A stretch of 64,000 nt of DNA, taken from contig CABFPE010000139.1 of NCBI GenBank assembly GCA_900660155.1, positions 575,355-639,354 of the forward strand, written 5' to 3'. Positions 11,876-23,505 of the stretch are shown here, piece after piece; the stretch's first letter is position 1, and the number at the start of each line of letters is the position of its first letter. The notes below the pieces were generated by a model, which saw only the letters and a list, made by a program, of their open reading frames with translations, had not been told where the DNA came from and made no database searches. The position numbers were made by a program, and so were the translations under genes. The stretch comes from Hofstenia miamia. Lineage: Eukaryota > Xenacoelomorpha > Acoela > Hofsteniidae.

Positions 11876-12516
11876 TCAATAGTTAAAAACATTGCTCTTG
11901 CTCTTTAATAAGGAAATGAGTGACTGATGTTCTCCTTGTTGAAGGTGTGGATGAGATTCACTAGTGACTGTGAGAATCCTAACAGTATTTGAAGGTTCTT
12001 TCATATTGTGAATTGCTGTAAAAATAGGTAAGCATGTAGTGGGGACATTTGTTATTTTAACAGGCACTGCCACAATTTCAAGTTGTGAGGTGTTAACTTA
12101 ATCTGGGAACTTTGAACTGTTTAGTATTATGATATGCATTTTTCCATGTTTCACATTACACAAATCAGGCCTTTAGGATGGCTCTCTTTTGGCCCAGAGA
12201 TCATCATGTCACTACTATATGGACTGTTGGCAAACACAGCAACTTGATTCCAATGACAAGCTTCAAGAAACACAGGCTCAGTGAGTTGAAAGTGAATTTC
12301 TTCTTCAGGGACAGTTGTTAAATGAGTAGTTTCATGATCTTTGATGGATATCATATTGTTCCCATAATCTATAACACAAGAATTTCATTCAAGGAAATCA
12401 CTCCAGATGGGTACAGATATATTGTGGGAAGCCATGACAAATATAGGCAAAAAGATTGTGTTTGGAGTATTCTGGCAACAGATTACTCAATCAAAATAGC
12501 CTTTCCACCTGGGTGA
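11876..12516 (-). pseudogene. Protease-to-RT linker region of the fossil
   Basis: Short minus-strand open pieces (11876-12073 and 12151-12354) lie upstream of the RT, where the aspartic protease and linker of a gypsy element belong. I cannot find a clear protease active-site triplet. The assignment is by position only. Confidence 0.35.
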
Positions 12517-12533
12517 TGTAATTTCAAACATTG

Positions 12534-14272
12534 TCACCTTCTCTGAAAAACATATTGCACAGAAGAGTTTTGTACTGGTGCTTGATAATGATCCTCAAAA
12601 TATCCCACTAGTAATTGGTAATTTGTTTTAGTCTCTCTATTGAGCATCATATACTGGTTGTAAGGCAACCCTTGAAGATACAATAGAAATTGTGATACAG
12701 CAGTGTCTTGTGTTTCATGATACTGTTTCATAGTCAACCATTTATCAAAGTATTGTAAGACTTCATTGATTTGACCAGTAAATTTTGGTAGAGTGGAATT
12801 TTTGGCAAAATATTCAGGACTGCCACTGGACTCTACAGGAAGAACTGATTTGGTAAACCATGGTCAACCACTCATCACAGACCTGATAGGTATACCAAAA
12901 TAAGGACTTACATCAGCAACATGCTTGGAAGCAGTAAGTACAACTGTAGTTCCATAGGATGAATGGGCATAGCCATAGTAGACAAGGTTGACACATGAGA
13001 AACAGAGGATTGAGTAAATGTAGGCTCACAGTTCACACTTGATGTAGGCAATTAAGAGGACTGAGAGGTAGTAGTTNNNNNNNNNNNNNNNNNNNNNCCA
13101 CTCATCACAGACCTGATAGGTATACCAAAATAAGGACTTACATTAGCAACATGCTTGGAAGCAGTAAGTACAACTGTAGTTCCATAGGATGAATGGGCAT
13201 AGCCATAGTAGACAAGGTTGACACATGAGAAACAGAGGATTGAGTAAATGTAGGCTCACAGTTCACACTTGATGTAGGCAATTAAGAGGACTGAGAGGTA
13301 GTAGTTTCACTATTCACATTATGTGCTGGGTGATACTCTCATTGAGTAGCCAACTTATGAGTGAATTGATTGGTTAGTTTTTCATCAAAGTCATCCAAAA
13401 CTTCATCCAGTGCCACATGTGTAACATACTTGTCACAAACAGGAGAGGAAGGTGCCTCATGAACAGTTGTCTTGGTGAGCATAAGCTGATTAATCTGAAG
13501 TTTCAGTGACATAATTGCTTCTAACATTTTCTTTTCCATCCATTGGTACTCAGCTTGCAAAGCCTCAATATGCCTCTCGCCTTCCAATCACAGGGTGACT
13601 TGTTGAGCCAATGAATACTGGAGATGCTCAATTTCTATTGCTTGATGATAAAGCAGTGGCATAGGGTTAACTGAAGGATGAACAGGAATTGGTGGAGCAT
13701 TACAAGTGTTTAATATTCATTGGTGGTTCACAGGAGAAACTTGAATAGGAGAAGTAGGTAGGGATAAGTTAAAGTTAACTAATGATCCAATGGTACAAGG
13801 GGTAGTTTTCAGCCTACCAGTGCTTGCACAGGGGACTCCCCACATGGGGGACCCACTAGGAGAATAAATAACAGTATGACTAGAATCCATACTGCAACAA
13901 GAACAAAAAACAAGAATGTAACTGTTCTCAAAAAAATTCTATCAACATTTGGGTGCACTCTCAACTAATCAACAGCAGTAGATAACAGAACAGCAGCAAC
14001 CTTAAGGTGGTATAGGTATGGTAATAAGTCCAACATGCAATAGAACAGAGACAGCAGAAATTGATAGGTCAGGGGAAATCCATCTCAGCCAACCTGATCA
14101 AACCCAAAACAAACAAGTCAAGAACATTAGGTGACGTTTTCAGTGCACATACAGGTTTCATGACTAGAGTACATCTCCAAATATCACTTAGACTGCAAAT
14201 TGCAACAAAACCATTCAGGATCATGTCAGGGTCACCATGAAATGATAATTCAGTAAGAAATTGATCTGACAA
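12534..14272 (-). pseudogene. Gag-like region of the gypsy-type fossil
   Basis: The stretch at 12534-12737 has the look of a gag capsid segment (QYHETQDTAVSQFLLYLQGLPYNQYM followed by a tyrosine-rich helix). The stretch at 13339-13587 is predicted coiled-coil-like by eye (repeated Leu/Glu/Met heptads). The open piece at 14069-14272 abuts the candidate primer-binding site. A run of Ns with duplicated flanks lies inside the region at 13077-13097. It is broken. Confidence 0.55.
12868..13306. repeat. N gap flanked by two near-identical 209-bp direct copies
   Basis: Bases 12868-13076 and 13098-13306 are the same 209-base sequence with about one mismatch (cttacatcag against cttacattag), separated only by 21 Ns. 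This is the signature of a gap left between overlapping contig ends or two haplotype ends, not a natural tandem repeat. Confidence 0.85.
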
Positions 14273-14746
14273 ACATTGGTAATTTACCCATGTAACTTAT
14301 AACTGTTTAGATAGAAAACATAAAGGATGACCAATTCATATGGCTTTCAGTCAAAGTGCTACCTGAAGAGAAAGAAGTGGCACCACATTGAGGGGACAGT
14401 GTTTTAGCATTGTAAACCAAGATTGAAATAAAATAGCTTATGTCATGGTGACGTCATTGCAAAGAATTACAAATTAGAAAGTAAATTGAAAATTGATAAA
14501 AATATGCAAAAGACCCTGAGTAACTTTGTGGTGATAAATTGTAATTTGTTATACATTGGCATCAATGTGTAAGAGTGGGTTCTGCTATGATACCCCATGT
14601 TCAAGTGAGTAATAGGATTGGCAATATCAGTCTGGGGGCAAAGAATCTGAAGCTATTGCAATTAGTATATTATTATGATTAAGAAATTTTCAGTTTTAAA
14701 TAAATGAATTAGAAAAATATATTGAATTTTTACAATTACATGGTAA

Positions 14747-14816
14747 AGGATCAGTAGGATTTGAACCCACAAAATTTGAAATGTTAAAATGGATGTGTTT
14801 ATTACACCACAAACCT
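14747..14816 (-). repeat. tRNA-like unit (probable SINE head)
   Basis: Read on the minus strand this 70-base unit has a 7-bp acceptor with one mismatch (AGGTTTG/TGATCCT), a 4-bp D-stem (GTGT/ACAC) and a well-formed T-arm (GTGGG-TTCAAAT-CCTAC, a good B-box). The anticodon arm is degenerate. It is homologous to 4437-4510, which makes a tRNA-derived SINE more likely than a decayed tRNA gene. Confidence 0.45.
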
Positions 14817-17800
14817 CTATATTATTCTCAAAATCACAAATGTTTAGTTTTAAGTAGGTGCCTTCAAAATTTTTGGAAACAAACAATAAATGAACAATTA
14901 TTACAGTACAATTTTCATTATGAGATAAAAAATATTGCAAAGTAAACAGGTGCAAATCTTCACCCAAAGTGCATTCAGTGCTTACAAGAAAACAGGGAAC
15001 TTTGATGTCCAATTCATCAAACTAAACAAATTAGGTAAAACAAGGTTTAAACACACACAAATGTAGTAGCATCACAGTAATATAATTACCTTTCTAATTA
15101 CAGAACGTATGTAATCAACATCAGTAAACCAAAGAAGACTGAGATCAATTTCACTCAATTCCATTACTTCAATGTGATTCAAGTTTCAGAATTATTAATC
15201 AATTGAAACAGTGTTAACTGCTTTGTTCATTGTTTATTGAGAACATAAATCTATTTTTAATCAATAATTTGTTTCCCTTATTGAATAAACACATTCCATT
15301 TTGAAATAATGGTAGCTATTTGACAGATAACAAAAACACAGACAATATATTGTTTCCTGGCCACCCCTTGAACTTGTACTGAGTAAAGTGAACTCTACTC
15401 AACTCATCCAAATGTTTGCCTAATGCTATTTCATAGATATGCTAATAAAAGCATAGCAAGTGTTCTACATATGGTTTCTGAAGCATGTTTGAAAATTCAC
15501 TAACATTAGCTTTTCCCTTCAACTTACAAGATTGTTGCAAGAAACATATCAGATGATCAAGATGTGACAAATGGAAAAATTAAGGTTCAGATACATAACA
15601 GCATCAATAATTTACAAGATATCTAAAAGTTCAACACCTGATGGTTCAATGAATAGTGTGTTTGCAGGCAAAGATGTGCAGAGTAGAATACAGCTGAATC
15701 CAATAATTTTAACTTAGTTAATTTGAAATTCCACTAAATTTTAATAAAATTCTAAGTTCTTTACAAATGCAATTGAAAACAAATAAGACATTTCAAGCAA
15801 AACTTATGTAAATTTTCATGCATAGTAAGTAGCAAATGTATTTATTTCACATGAAAACTAAAATTGTGTAGCTTCTGCATAATATTTTGTTTATTTCATT
15901 AACATTGAGTTGACTTAAATTTTATTTGTAAAATATAATTTTTTGATTAGAGAGTGTGTATTGGCTATGATTTCCTCACACAAAACTATACAACACAATT
16001 AATGTATTTTAACATGCTTAGACAACCTAATTTCCCATGTTATTACATTGCCACCTAGCAAAATATAACCTAAATTTCTTTGAAATTTTTACCTATATAT
16101 TTCAGTAATGTTAATACCTTATTAGATCAAATTTAGGCAAGAGTTGAAATGACAGCAATGCAATTATTGCCATAGATTCAAATATTCAATTTTATATACA
16201 GAACATTATTTAGCTAATTTCAAATGTTATGACTTTTTCATTATTTGCATACATGTTTAAAAATATTTCTTATTAGGTTTAAGTTGTTATCCACACAAAT
16301 ATGTGGTTTCTGTCTAATACACAAACATTATAGATGCATAAATATCTAAATTCAGACAATATAAACTTTGAATAATTTGAATAAGATTAATCAGTACCAA
16401 GCAGTTCAAGATTCAATTATATATTAGATATTGTGCGAAATTTTTTTGTGTTGCAACTTAAACACTCCAAAAATGACTTTGTCACATTTGGAGAAAAGAA
16501 CTTTAAGAAGCATTAGGGAAAATTTGGTAAATCCATATTCTTAATAAATTTTAATTACATTTTAATTAACCTTACTTAATTTTTCATTATTTAAAAACAT
16601 TTAGGAAAGAATTTCTATTAATTTCACTATGCACATTTTTGATAAATGCAAGAATTAAACTCCTTATATTCTTAGTTGACTATTTTTAAGAACTCTTGGA
16701 TGTTTCATTAGTGATTGTGAATTAGTTATGTAAGTTATAATCTACATTATTATACTTAAGTTTGTTTAAAAATTCATATCAATTAAGCTAATGCAAGCCT
16801 AAGTTATCAAAGATTTCTGGGATTGTTGGGAAGCCTAATTCCTGGTGTTGTGAAGGGATACTTCCACTTTGGTTTTTTAGTTAAAATAGGCTAATTTTTA
16901 CAAGTAGAAATAATTAAATTCAATGCTTTTTGCATGCTCCATTTGGCAAGTAACTGTTATTATAAATTTACTACCTACATATAATTGGTAAATCTAAATA
17001 AAGTGGTTTTTATTGTTTTTCTATTTAATTAAATTCATATACATGCTTACATTATAAATTGAATATTTTTTTGATGTTGTTGAATTAATATTTGCTTATT
17101 TCTTCAACATTCAATTTGGAGTCACATAAAGGAGTGGCCTAATCTTTTACTGCTTAATTAAACAAGTGTTAAATGAACTATTATCCAAAAATTATATTAA
17201 ATAAAGTTTCTATAGCTCTTGAGCATAGTCAAGAGACTGTATGAAAATCATATTTCATTGCTGTTTTGTAGTTAATTAAGTAAATTGAATGTCATAAGGA
17301 TAAGGTGTTATGTACTCAAAACAAAATATCTCACAAACAAATTACATAGGATTAGACAAAATGTAATGAAATTCTAAGGTTAGAAATAATAAGCTGAGAG
17401 CTAAAAGCTTGCTCTAATTTAAATGGACAAAAGTTGGCAAAACCATAGTAATCTAAGCTTTATGTTTTTGTGCAGACATTGTATTTTTTACACATGCTCT
17501 ACATGTGCTACTCCTTCACCCATGGTGACAAAAGTCTTGAGAAAATTAATTCTCAAGGAACTAAAGGACAAAACTAATGGTACTAAAGAGAGTAATTATT
17601 GTGATGATTTACTGATTAATTATCTTAAGGCAAAATTCTATCTATTTTGACTTAACCCTCAAAATAATTAGAGAATTAATTATTTGCAAAATTAAATTTA
17701 TTTTAAATATTAATTGTCACAAATCAAATTAATCTGTTAAACATTCAATGCAGAGTGAAGCATGAACTGAGTTTAGTTCTGTCCTGGCAGAAATTTGAAT

Positions 17801-18717
17801 GCAAAAGAAATCTGTTTGCAAAGCACCAAATTAAAACCAGGTTAGTTACATTTAAAATTAAAAAAACCTGATTCATGAACTTAGAAACGCACCAAAATTT
17901 GTAAAATAGGCACTTAGCAAACACACAGTTTAATAGAAAGCTATATTTTATCAATTTGATTAAATTCTAAGACTTTTTCTGCTTGAAGGAAACTAGTTTA
18001 CATTTAACTATTTTCCAAAAATCCCCTTAATTGGTATTTACTTGTTCTAAGTAAATTATCAGTGTGTACATATTTATCTGATAACTGTATTTTACTCATT
18101 TAAATTTAGTACAAGTACCAGTTTACTCAATGGAATCCTTGTGTTTAGCAATTCAAATTAGAATCAAGTTTCATTACTCTATCTTATTTTCATATTGTTA
18201 ATTTATTTTAGATTAATATAAGCTTAAAAATTATAGACATTTGAGATTAGTAATACTGTAATAGCATTGTGTGTAGACTGTTGGATAGAGTAATATTTTC
18301 TTTCAAATTTATGGTAACAGTTGACAACAGAGTCATTGCTTGACCTATGCAAATGCAATGGTATTTGTGGTACCTAGGAGTGACATGGCTCAGCTATAGA
18401 TTGTCTATATCTTTGTGAAAACTACTCTATTTAGGTTTTGCTCTTGTCTTTGTTAATGCCTTTACACACAAACGTGGCTAATATGAGAAGTATAAATCCA
18501 AACAAAGTGAGAGCCCCATCACAGGTTGTGTTGGTTAATGTGTTTTACTTGTCACCTTATCTTTCAAAATGTTCTGCTGCCCATGAATGAAAAGTGCTTA
18601 AAAAGACTAACTCTAGCTGTCATGAAGCAGATAGACTATCTATTGAAACCAGTCTAATATATATGATTAAAATTATGTTTTAATTTCAAATATGAAAAGT
18701 CTCAGAAGAATTGCTTT

Positions 18718-18720
<3 letters not shown>
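14817..18720. other. AT-rich, CpG-free spacer
   Basis: These 3.9 kb have stops in all frames and only a few CpG dinucleotides. Open stretches of 69 to 75 codons at 17423-17650 (+) and 17745-17954 (-) show no motif and no splice context that I can defend. I see nothing else. Confidence 0.5.

Positions 18721-18721
<1 letters not shown>

Positions 18722-18751
<30 letters not shown>
18722..18751. repeat. (TA)n microsatellite
   Basis: There are about fifteen uninterrupted TA units, followed by a short degenerate AT tail. It lies a few hundred bases left of the CpG boundary. Confidence 0.95.
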
Positions 18752-18758
<7 letters not shown>

Positions 18759-19847
18759 TAAAAAAATCTATATAAAACATCCAATGTATACATATGATAC
18801 AATATAACCCATTTTTAAAATATTCATTGAAATATTTTAGCTGGTTTTCATAGTTAGGTATAATAACATATATAAGCAATAGAGACCTGTGGAACTACAT
18901 ATTTTTTCCTATTTCCCACCCTGGTCCTATTATATATCATTATAAGTTATAAACCAATATTAGAGTTATAATTTTAAATAGTTTCTTTCTTGTGCATTGG
19001 AGCAAAATCCCTTATGCCTCACATAGTGTGGAGTAAATTTTAATTGTAGATCACCTAGACACTAAAAGTTGTAAAGCTTGTTCAAATTTAAATGATACAC
19101 AGTCATTAAATTGTGACGTTCTTACTGTAACCACGAGCTTTACCAAGTTAGACATTTGAGATCAATGGATTTTGTTAGACAATAATAACGAAAATAAACA
19201 TTATTGCTGAGGTTTAAAGTAAGAGCATAAACTTGTTCTCACCATATCCAAGTACAATAATAATTTCAAGCAAGCCGAAATCATTTTCTAGATACTAGCT
19301 TATTGTAAACCAAAATCTATTTAGTCTTCAGGATAATATCCTAGTTTCAGACCAAAGAAAGTTGTTGGCGCTTTAGGATATACTGTTAAATTGACATTTA
19401 GAAGCAGTTCTAAATAACAAAATTTTTAATTTTTGATGTTAAGCATTCCATTTTATAAGATTCCTTTATATGAAAATATCTACCTCTGCAAATAATAATA
19501 TCATAGCTTGTATCAACTGACGACTACACAAAGCGAAAAATACAAATATAACATAATATGCTTTTAATTTGCACAAAGATTTACTTTTTCAAAGATATTC
19601 CTTTCCTATATCAAAAATTAGGATAAATATAACATAAAAAATGTAATTTAACTCAGGAAAGAAGACATTATCACCCAAATTCTGTATTTAGCTCATAGTG
19701 CAATGCTTCTCTAAAAAATAGACTACACTATTTATAAATACAGTCATCAATTATTGAGAAAAATATATTATCCCTAAAATCGCAGTGAGTAATTGACATG
19801 AAATGGATCAATTTAAAACCTCTTTATAATATGTAATCAGATTCCAT
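18752..19847. other. Spacer containing the CpG boundary
   Basis: No gene is seen. CpG is absent from 18752 to about 19116. It then appears regularly (19117, 19132, then several per few hundred bases), marking the switch from the CpG-free left territory to the CpG-normal right territory. Confidence 0.6.
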
Positions 19848-20215
19848 TAAAGGAAGTCCGGAAAATAATTTTTTCTATGGTTTATGCCAAACAAAAAATT
19901 TTTTAGATGTCTCAGAAAATTCATGGGCCTTATAAAGTCCCAATTGCTCCCAAAATCTATCAAATATTTCCTTTGAAAAATGCAACCCTACAATGCACAT
20001 TGCTTCACCATACAGGAAGATTTCGTGACGGTAGAAAAATGCAGCCCATTTAGAGAAATCGCTAAAAATACTTTTTTCTATGGGCGAATGAAATGGAAAT
20101 TGCCCCAAAATCTAACAAACACTTCCTGTGAAGAAAAGCAGCACTATTGTATAAAAATGCAGGCCAATTTAGAGCAATCGCAAGAAATATTTTTTATGCG
20201 ATATAAATCAGTTTT
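19848..20215. repeat. Degenerate internal repeats, about 120-155 bp
   Basis: Related blocks recur. Near 19951 and 20104 the pattern ccaaaatctatcaaatattt recurs as ccaaaatctaacaaacactt. Near 20040 and 20160 gcagcccatttagagaaatc recurs as gcaggccaatttagagcaat. The two spacings differ, so this is a mosaic rather than a clean tandem array. Overlapping open stretches on both strands (19875-20108 and 19980-20279) are by-products. Confidence 0.5.
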
Positions 20216-21375
20216 CGTAAGAAATCGGGTGACAGAAATTTTTCTGGCCAAGAAAATATATCAGGTAATGTATCTATGACACTTTACCTAAAAATTGCTG
20301 GAAAAGACCTATAACTGCAATACGTTTTGCCTTATGTCAAAAATCAGTTAAAGTGATTGTTACCTAAAGTTATTATTATATTACAGTTAAAGTGATATTA
20401 CCTAAAACTAAATAAAATTCTATAAAACCAAATATGCTACGTGTAAAACTGAATAAAACCCTTTGCAAATTTATGCAAATTTTATTCCACGGAGCATCAG
20501 TTTTTGGAATTTTTCCATGGAACATCATATGTCTCACAACAAATTTGCTCTTCTCAAATAAATTAAAACTAAAAAGTTGAACATTTCATAAATGTTGCCT
20601 TCTGTGAATAATCCTACATAATCCAATGGAGATAAGGAAATAACCAGCATCTAGTAGTGAAGATTTGCATTGACTTCTACACATAGAATAGCTTAAAAAA
20701 TATCGGATTGTGACATTCAATGCTCAAATTATTTTGAAATCGGACTAAAAAAGATTAATTTTTTCGACATATGTCATTTTAGAAGTACTTAAAAAATTTA
20801 ATTCACATTTCAAAAATGGTTTAATGCTACAGCCATATCAACCTACTTTTTCATAATAATATCAACAACTCTAGCAAAAACATCCAATTGTTAAGCAGGC
20901 TTGTTCATTGGAATTCGAATCTAATTGGATTCTAGTCGGACGTCGGAATTGTTTTGGAATTAGTTCGACAGACAAAATTACAAATTCGTTACATTCTAAT
21001 TGGATTTTCAATGGAATAATTCTATTAAAACTTCCAACATATCACAGCTGTTTTTATAATGCAATACACTATTCACTTTTGTAATAATTTCACACACCAT
21101 CAAAATAATTGCTTTGGATGTGATGGGTCTGATATAAATTTGAATGCAATGGGCCATCCCATGGTAACTGATTGCAATATCGACTCTTAATCATGTGAGC
21201 ATAGTGTTCTATTCCCAGTAAATACGTGTGCCTTTATAAATTTTAATTGATTGATTTAAAGTTCATCGGTTGTAGAGCATTAATGCAATCTGTCATGATA
21301 TGATATAAATATCAAAGATATCCCGCGAACAAGATAATTACCATCTTCCTTGAAATTCTCCAGCGGACTCAATTT
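20216..21375. other. Spacer
   Basis: Non-coding AT-rich DNA with normal CpG content. I see nothing I can name. Confidence 0.5.
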
Positions 21376-21530
21376 TCACAGAAATCAGTGGCGTCAAGCC
21401 CCTTAGAAATCAGGGGTCTACTTCAAAAAAATTTATTTATGTGAGAAAGCGTAAAAAAATTAAGCACCATTAACCTTAAACAGATTTGGAATTTCTAAAT
21501 TTTTATGATTTCTCACGAGGATAAAGCAGG
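21376..21530 (+). repeat. Unnamed dispersed repeat, copy 1
   Basis: The copy begins with a form of cagtggcgtcaagcccctta and continues through gtgagaaagcgtaaaaaa and tttttatgatttct. Two further copies are at 53877-54060 (+) and 31870-32050 (-). No coding capacity or terminal repeats are visible. Confidence 0.6.
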
Positions 21531-23361
21531 ATATTGAGCGTCTCCTATTTCCATCACGGTCCCATTAAGGCGTTTCTTTGCTCGATTTTGTTCAACCCCG
21601 ATGCCTTTGGCGTCGATGCTTCTGACTCAACTGATTTAGGAGGTCTATCTACATATAAGAAAATAATGTAAGTTCGGCATTGACTCCTTGGTCTTTAAAC
21701 CTTAGAATTATAAGTATGTTTGGCATGAAGTGTATATTAATCCTTTTCTAAAAAATCAAAATTTTCAACGAAAAATAGTCAATCTTTTCAAGTTCTTCAA
21801 CCAGGGAAATAGGCTTAATGTAAATTTTAAACACTACGTTCAAGCACATTCACCAGTAGATGTGCCCATCGACTCCCAATAAGCTTGTAGAAAATTCGGT
21901 AAAAATGTGAAAAAAGACACCATAGTTTGTTTTAGAATAAACTACCAAGGAATTTTTTTAAAATCCGGAAAGCAACACAATAAAGAAGTGTTTCGTCTTT
22001 CATTTACGTCCTAATATTATGCTCTGTCGTGAGCTGTTATAGCTAACAATCAACTTTGAGCAGGGCTATTCTTAATTGAGCTTGAGCAACCTAACTGTGA
22101 AAGGAAATGTTTGGGATTAGCTGATACCCGATGTGATTCAGAAATCATGATTATCTAAGCCATAATTATAATGAATAATTTTAATGAATTTTAAAAAATC
22201 GGAATTTTTATAAAACAATAATTAGTGTTTTCAAATACCTCCAGTACTGCAATTTTATACATATTTTCACAATTTCATTGTTGCACATTCAGCAACAATC
22301 GCAAATTTGGGAAAATCGAGTTATCGTTTTAAAAAACCCATAAACTTTTTAAGGATAACTACTAAGTGACATTCTTAAAAAAGGCTTTAACTTTACTTAG
22401 ACTGGCAAAATTTTTCAGTCACGAAAGTTTCTTTTTCATCTAGTACAATTTACACTTTTAAAAATAGTTTGTTGTTCAAACAACTTAGTTGTACCAAATG
22501 TAATTGTTTTGATATATATGATTATAGATATTTGGTTTTCCTTTCCACAATATTGATAAACATCTAATATTTTGCAGAACTCCTAATAATTTTAGATGGT
22601 ATTTACGCATTAATTATTTTTGATTTTTGTTACTAATTATGTTTATACCCCATTTAAATAATTTCTCTAATTTCGATTTTGCTTTTTGTTTAAGTTGTTA
22701 AACAAGATGAGTTCAAGAAATGGGATAAAACAAGTGATCGAAAGGGTATTATATTGAATTGGAATTAAGTTTCTCGCCCAATATTGGTCCTATCCAAAAA
22801 CTTTTTTTGCATTGCATCCATATTCAAATGTTCTATCTGAAAATTTTTAAATTTTTGAAATCGCATTAGTAGAACTAAAGTTATGGGGCATTTGTTCTTC
22901 ATTTCTAAATATGTTGAATTAATTGATTCCATTTGCGTTTGAATATATATAAAGTCAATTTTGAAGATAGAGATGTGAAAGCAGAGCAAATATGCCCAGA
23001 ATACTCCATTCTAGGTATCTAAAAAATAAATTCTGATTTTTTGTATGTCTGAATAGCTTATATATCTACAATCATACATAATTTCATGCAGAAATATTCA
23101 ATGCAATTTTAACAAATTAGTCGAAAATGCTGAAACTGCAATAGCTTTCCTTCACACACAAAATTGACACAGCTATATCTCAAAGAGTATGGTACGCAAT
23201 AAATTAAATTTTTTCTATTACATAGGCCATCACTGTAGATAATATAATCTGCCAAACTAAGTCAAAAATTTCTGCATACATACAAATTTATCTTCATTAT
23301 TTTTAAATTTTTTCTATTGAATTTGGGAAATATATGATTTAAGAAAAAATTTGAAATAAAA
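21531..23361. other. Spacer
   Basis: Non-coding, AT-rich, with stops in all frames. No element is recognised. Confidence 0.5.
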
Positions 23362-23505
23362 AAGACGAATATTATTTATATATATCTTTATCTAAAAAAT
23401 ATACACATATGGGATATCAGAAACGTAGAATATACAAAAACGAATGTTATTTTTAACTTCTATATTTATATATATATATATATATTTTATATATATATAT
23501 ATATA
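23362..23505. repeat. Minisatellite-type units plus (TA)n, 5' of the R2-like LINE
   Basis: The text gacgaatattattta, then atctaaaaaatatacacata, gggatatcagaaacgtagaa and tatacaaaaacgaatgttat is one to two units of the same approximately 85-bp repeat seen at 37.5-40.2 kb. It runs into a TA microsatellite (about 23463-23505), immediately followed by the R2-like LINE. Confidence 0.65.

Larger units (their letters stand above)
5606..14530 (-). mobile_element. Decayed Ty3/gypsy-type LTR retrotransposon fossil with three LTR-like blocks
   Basis: The element lies on the minus strand. LTR block C (about 14240-14530) is at its 5' side and blocks B (7422-8354) and A (5606-6380) are towards its 3' side. 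A and B both start TGTAGA and end TCTACA, the usual TG...CA inverted ends. A candidate primer-binding site reading TGGTGACCCTGACATGA on the minus strand sits at 14221-14237, beside block C. A purine-rich tract (GAGCAAGGGGG, minus) abuts block A. Between them lie gag-like, reverse transcriptase, RNase H and integrase remnants in the order typical of Ty3/gypsy. C is closer to A than to B by eye, so C and A may be one pair with B a nested solo LTR of a sister subfamily. The element is clearly broken, with more than ten breaks, and looks old. Confidence 0.75.

Noticed and set aside
17423-17650. 75-codon plus-strand frame with several Cys and His residues
   Set aside because: The spacing fits no zinc-finger family, and there is no splice or promoter context in CpG-free spacer.
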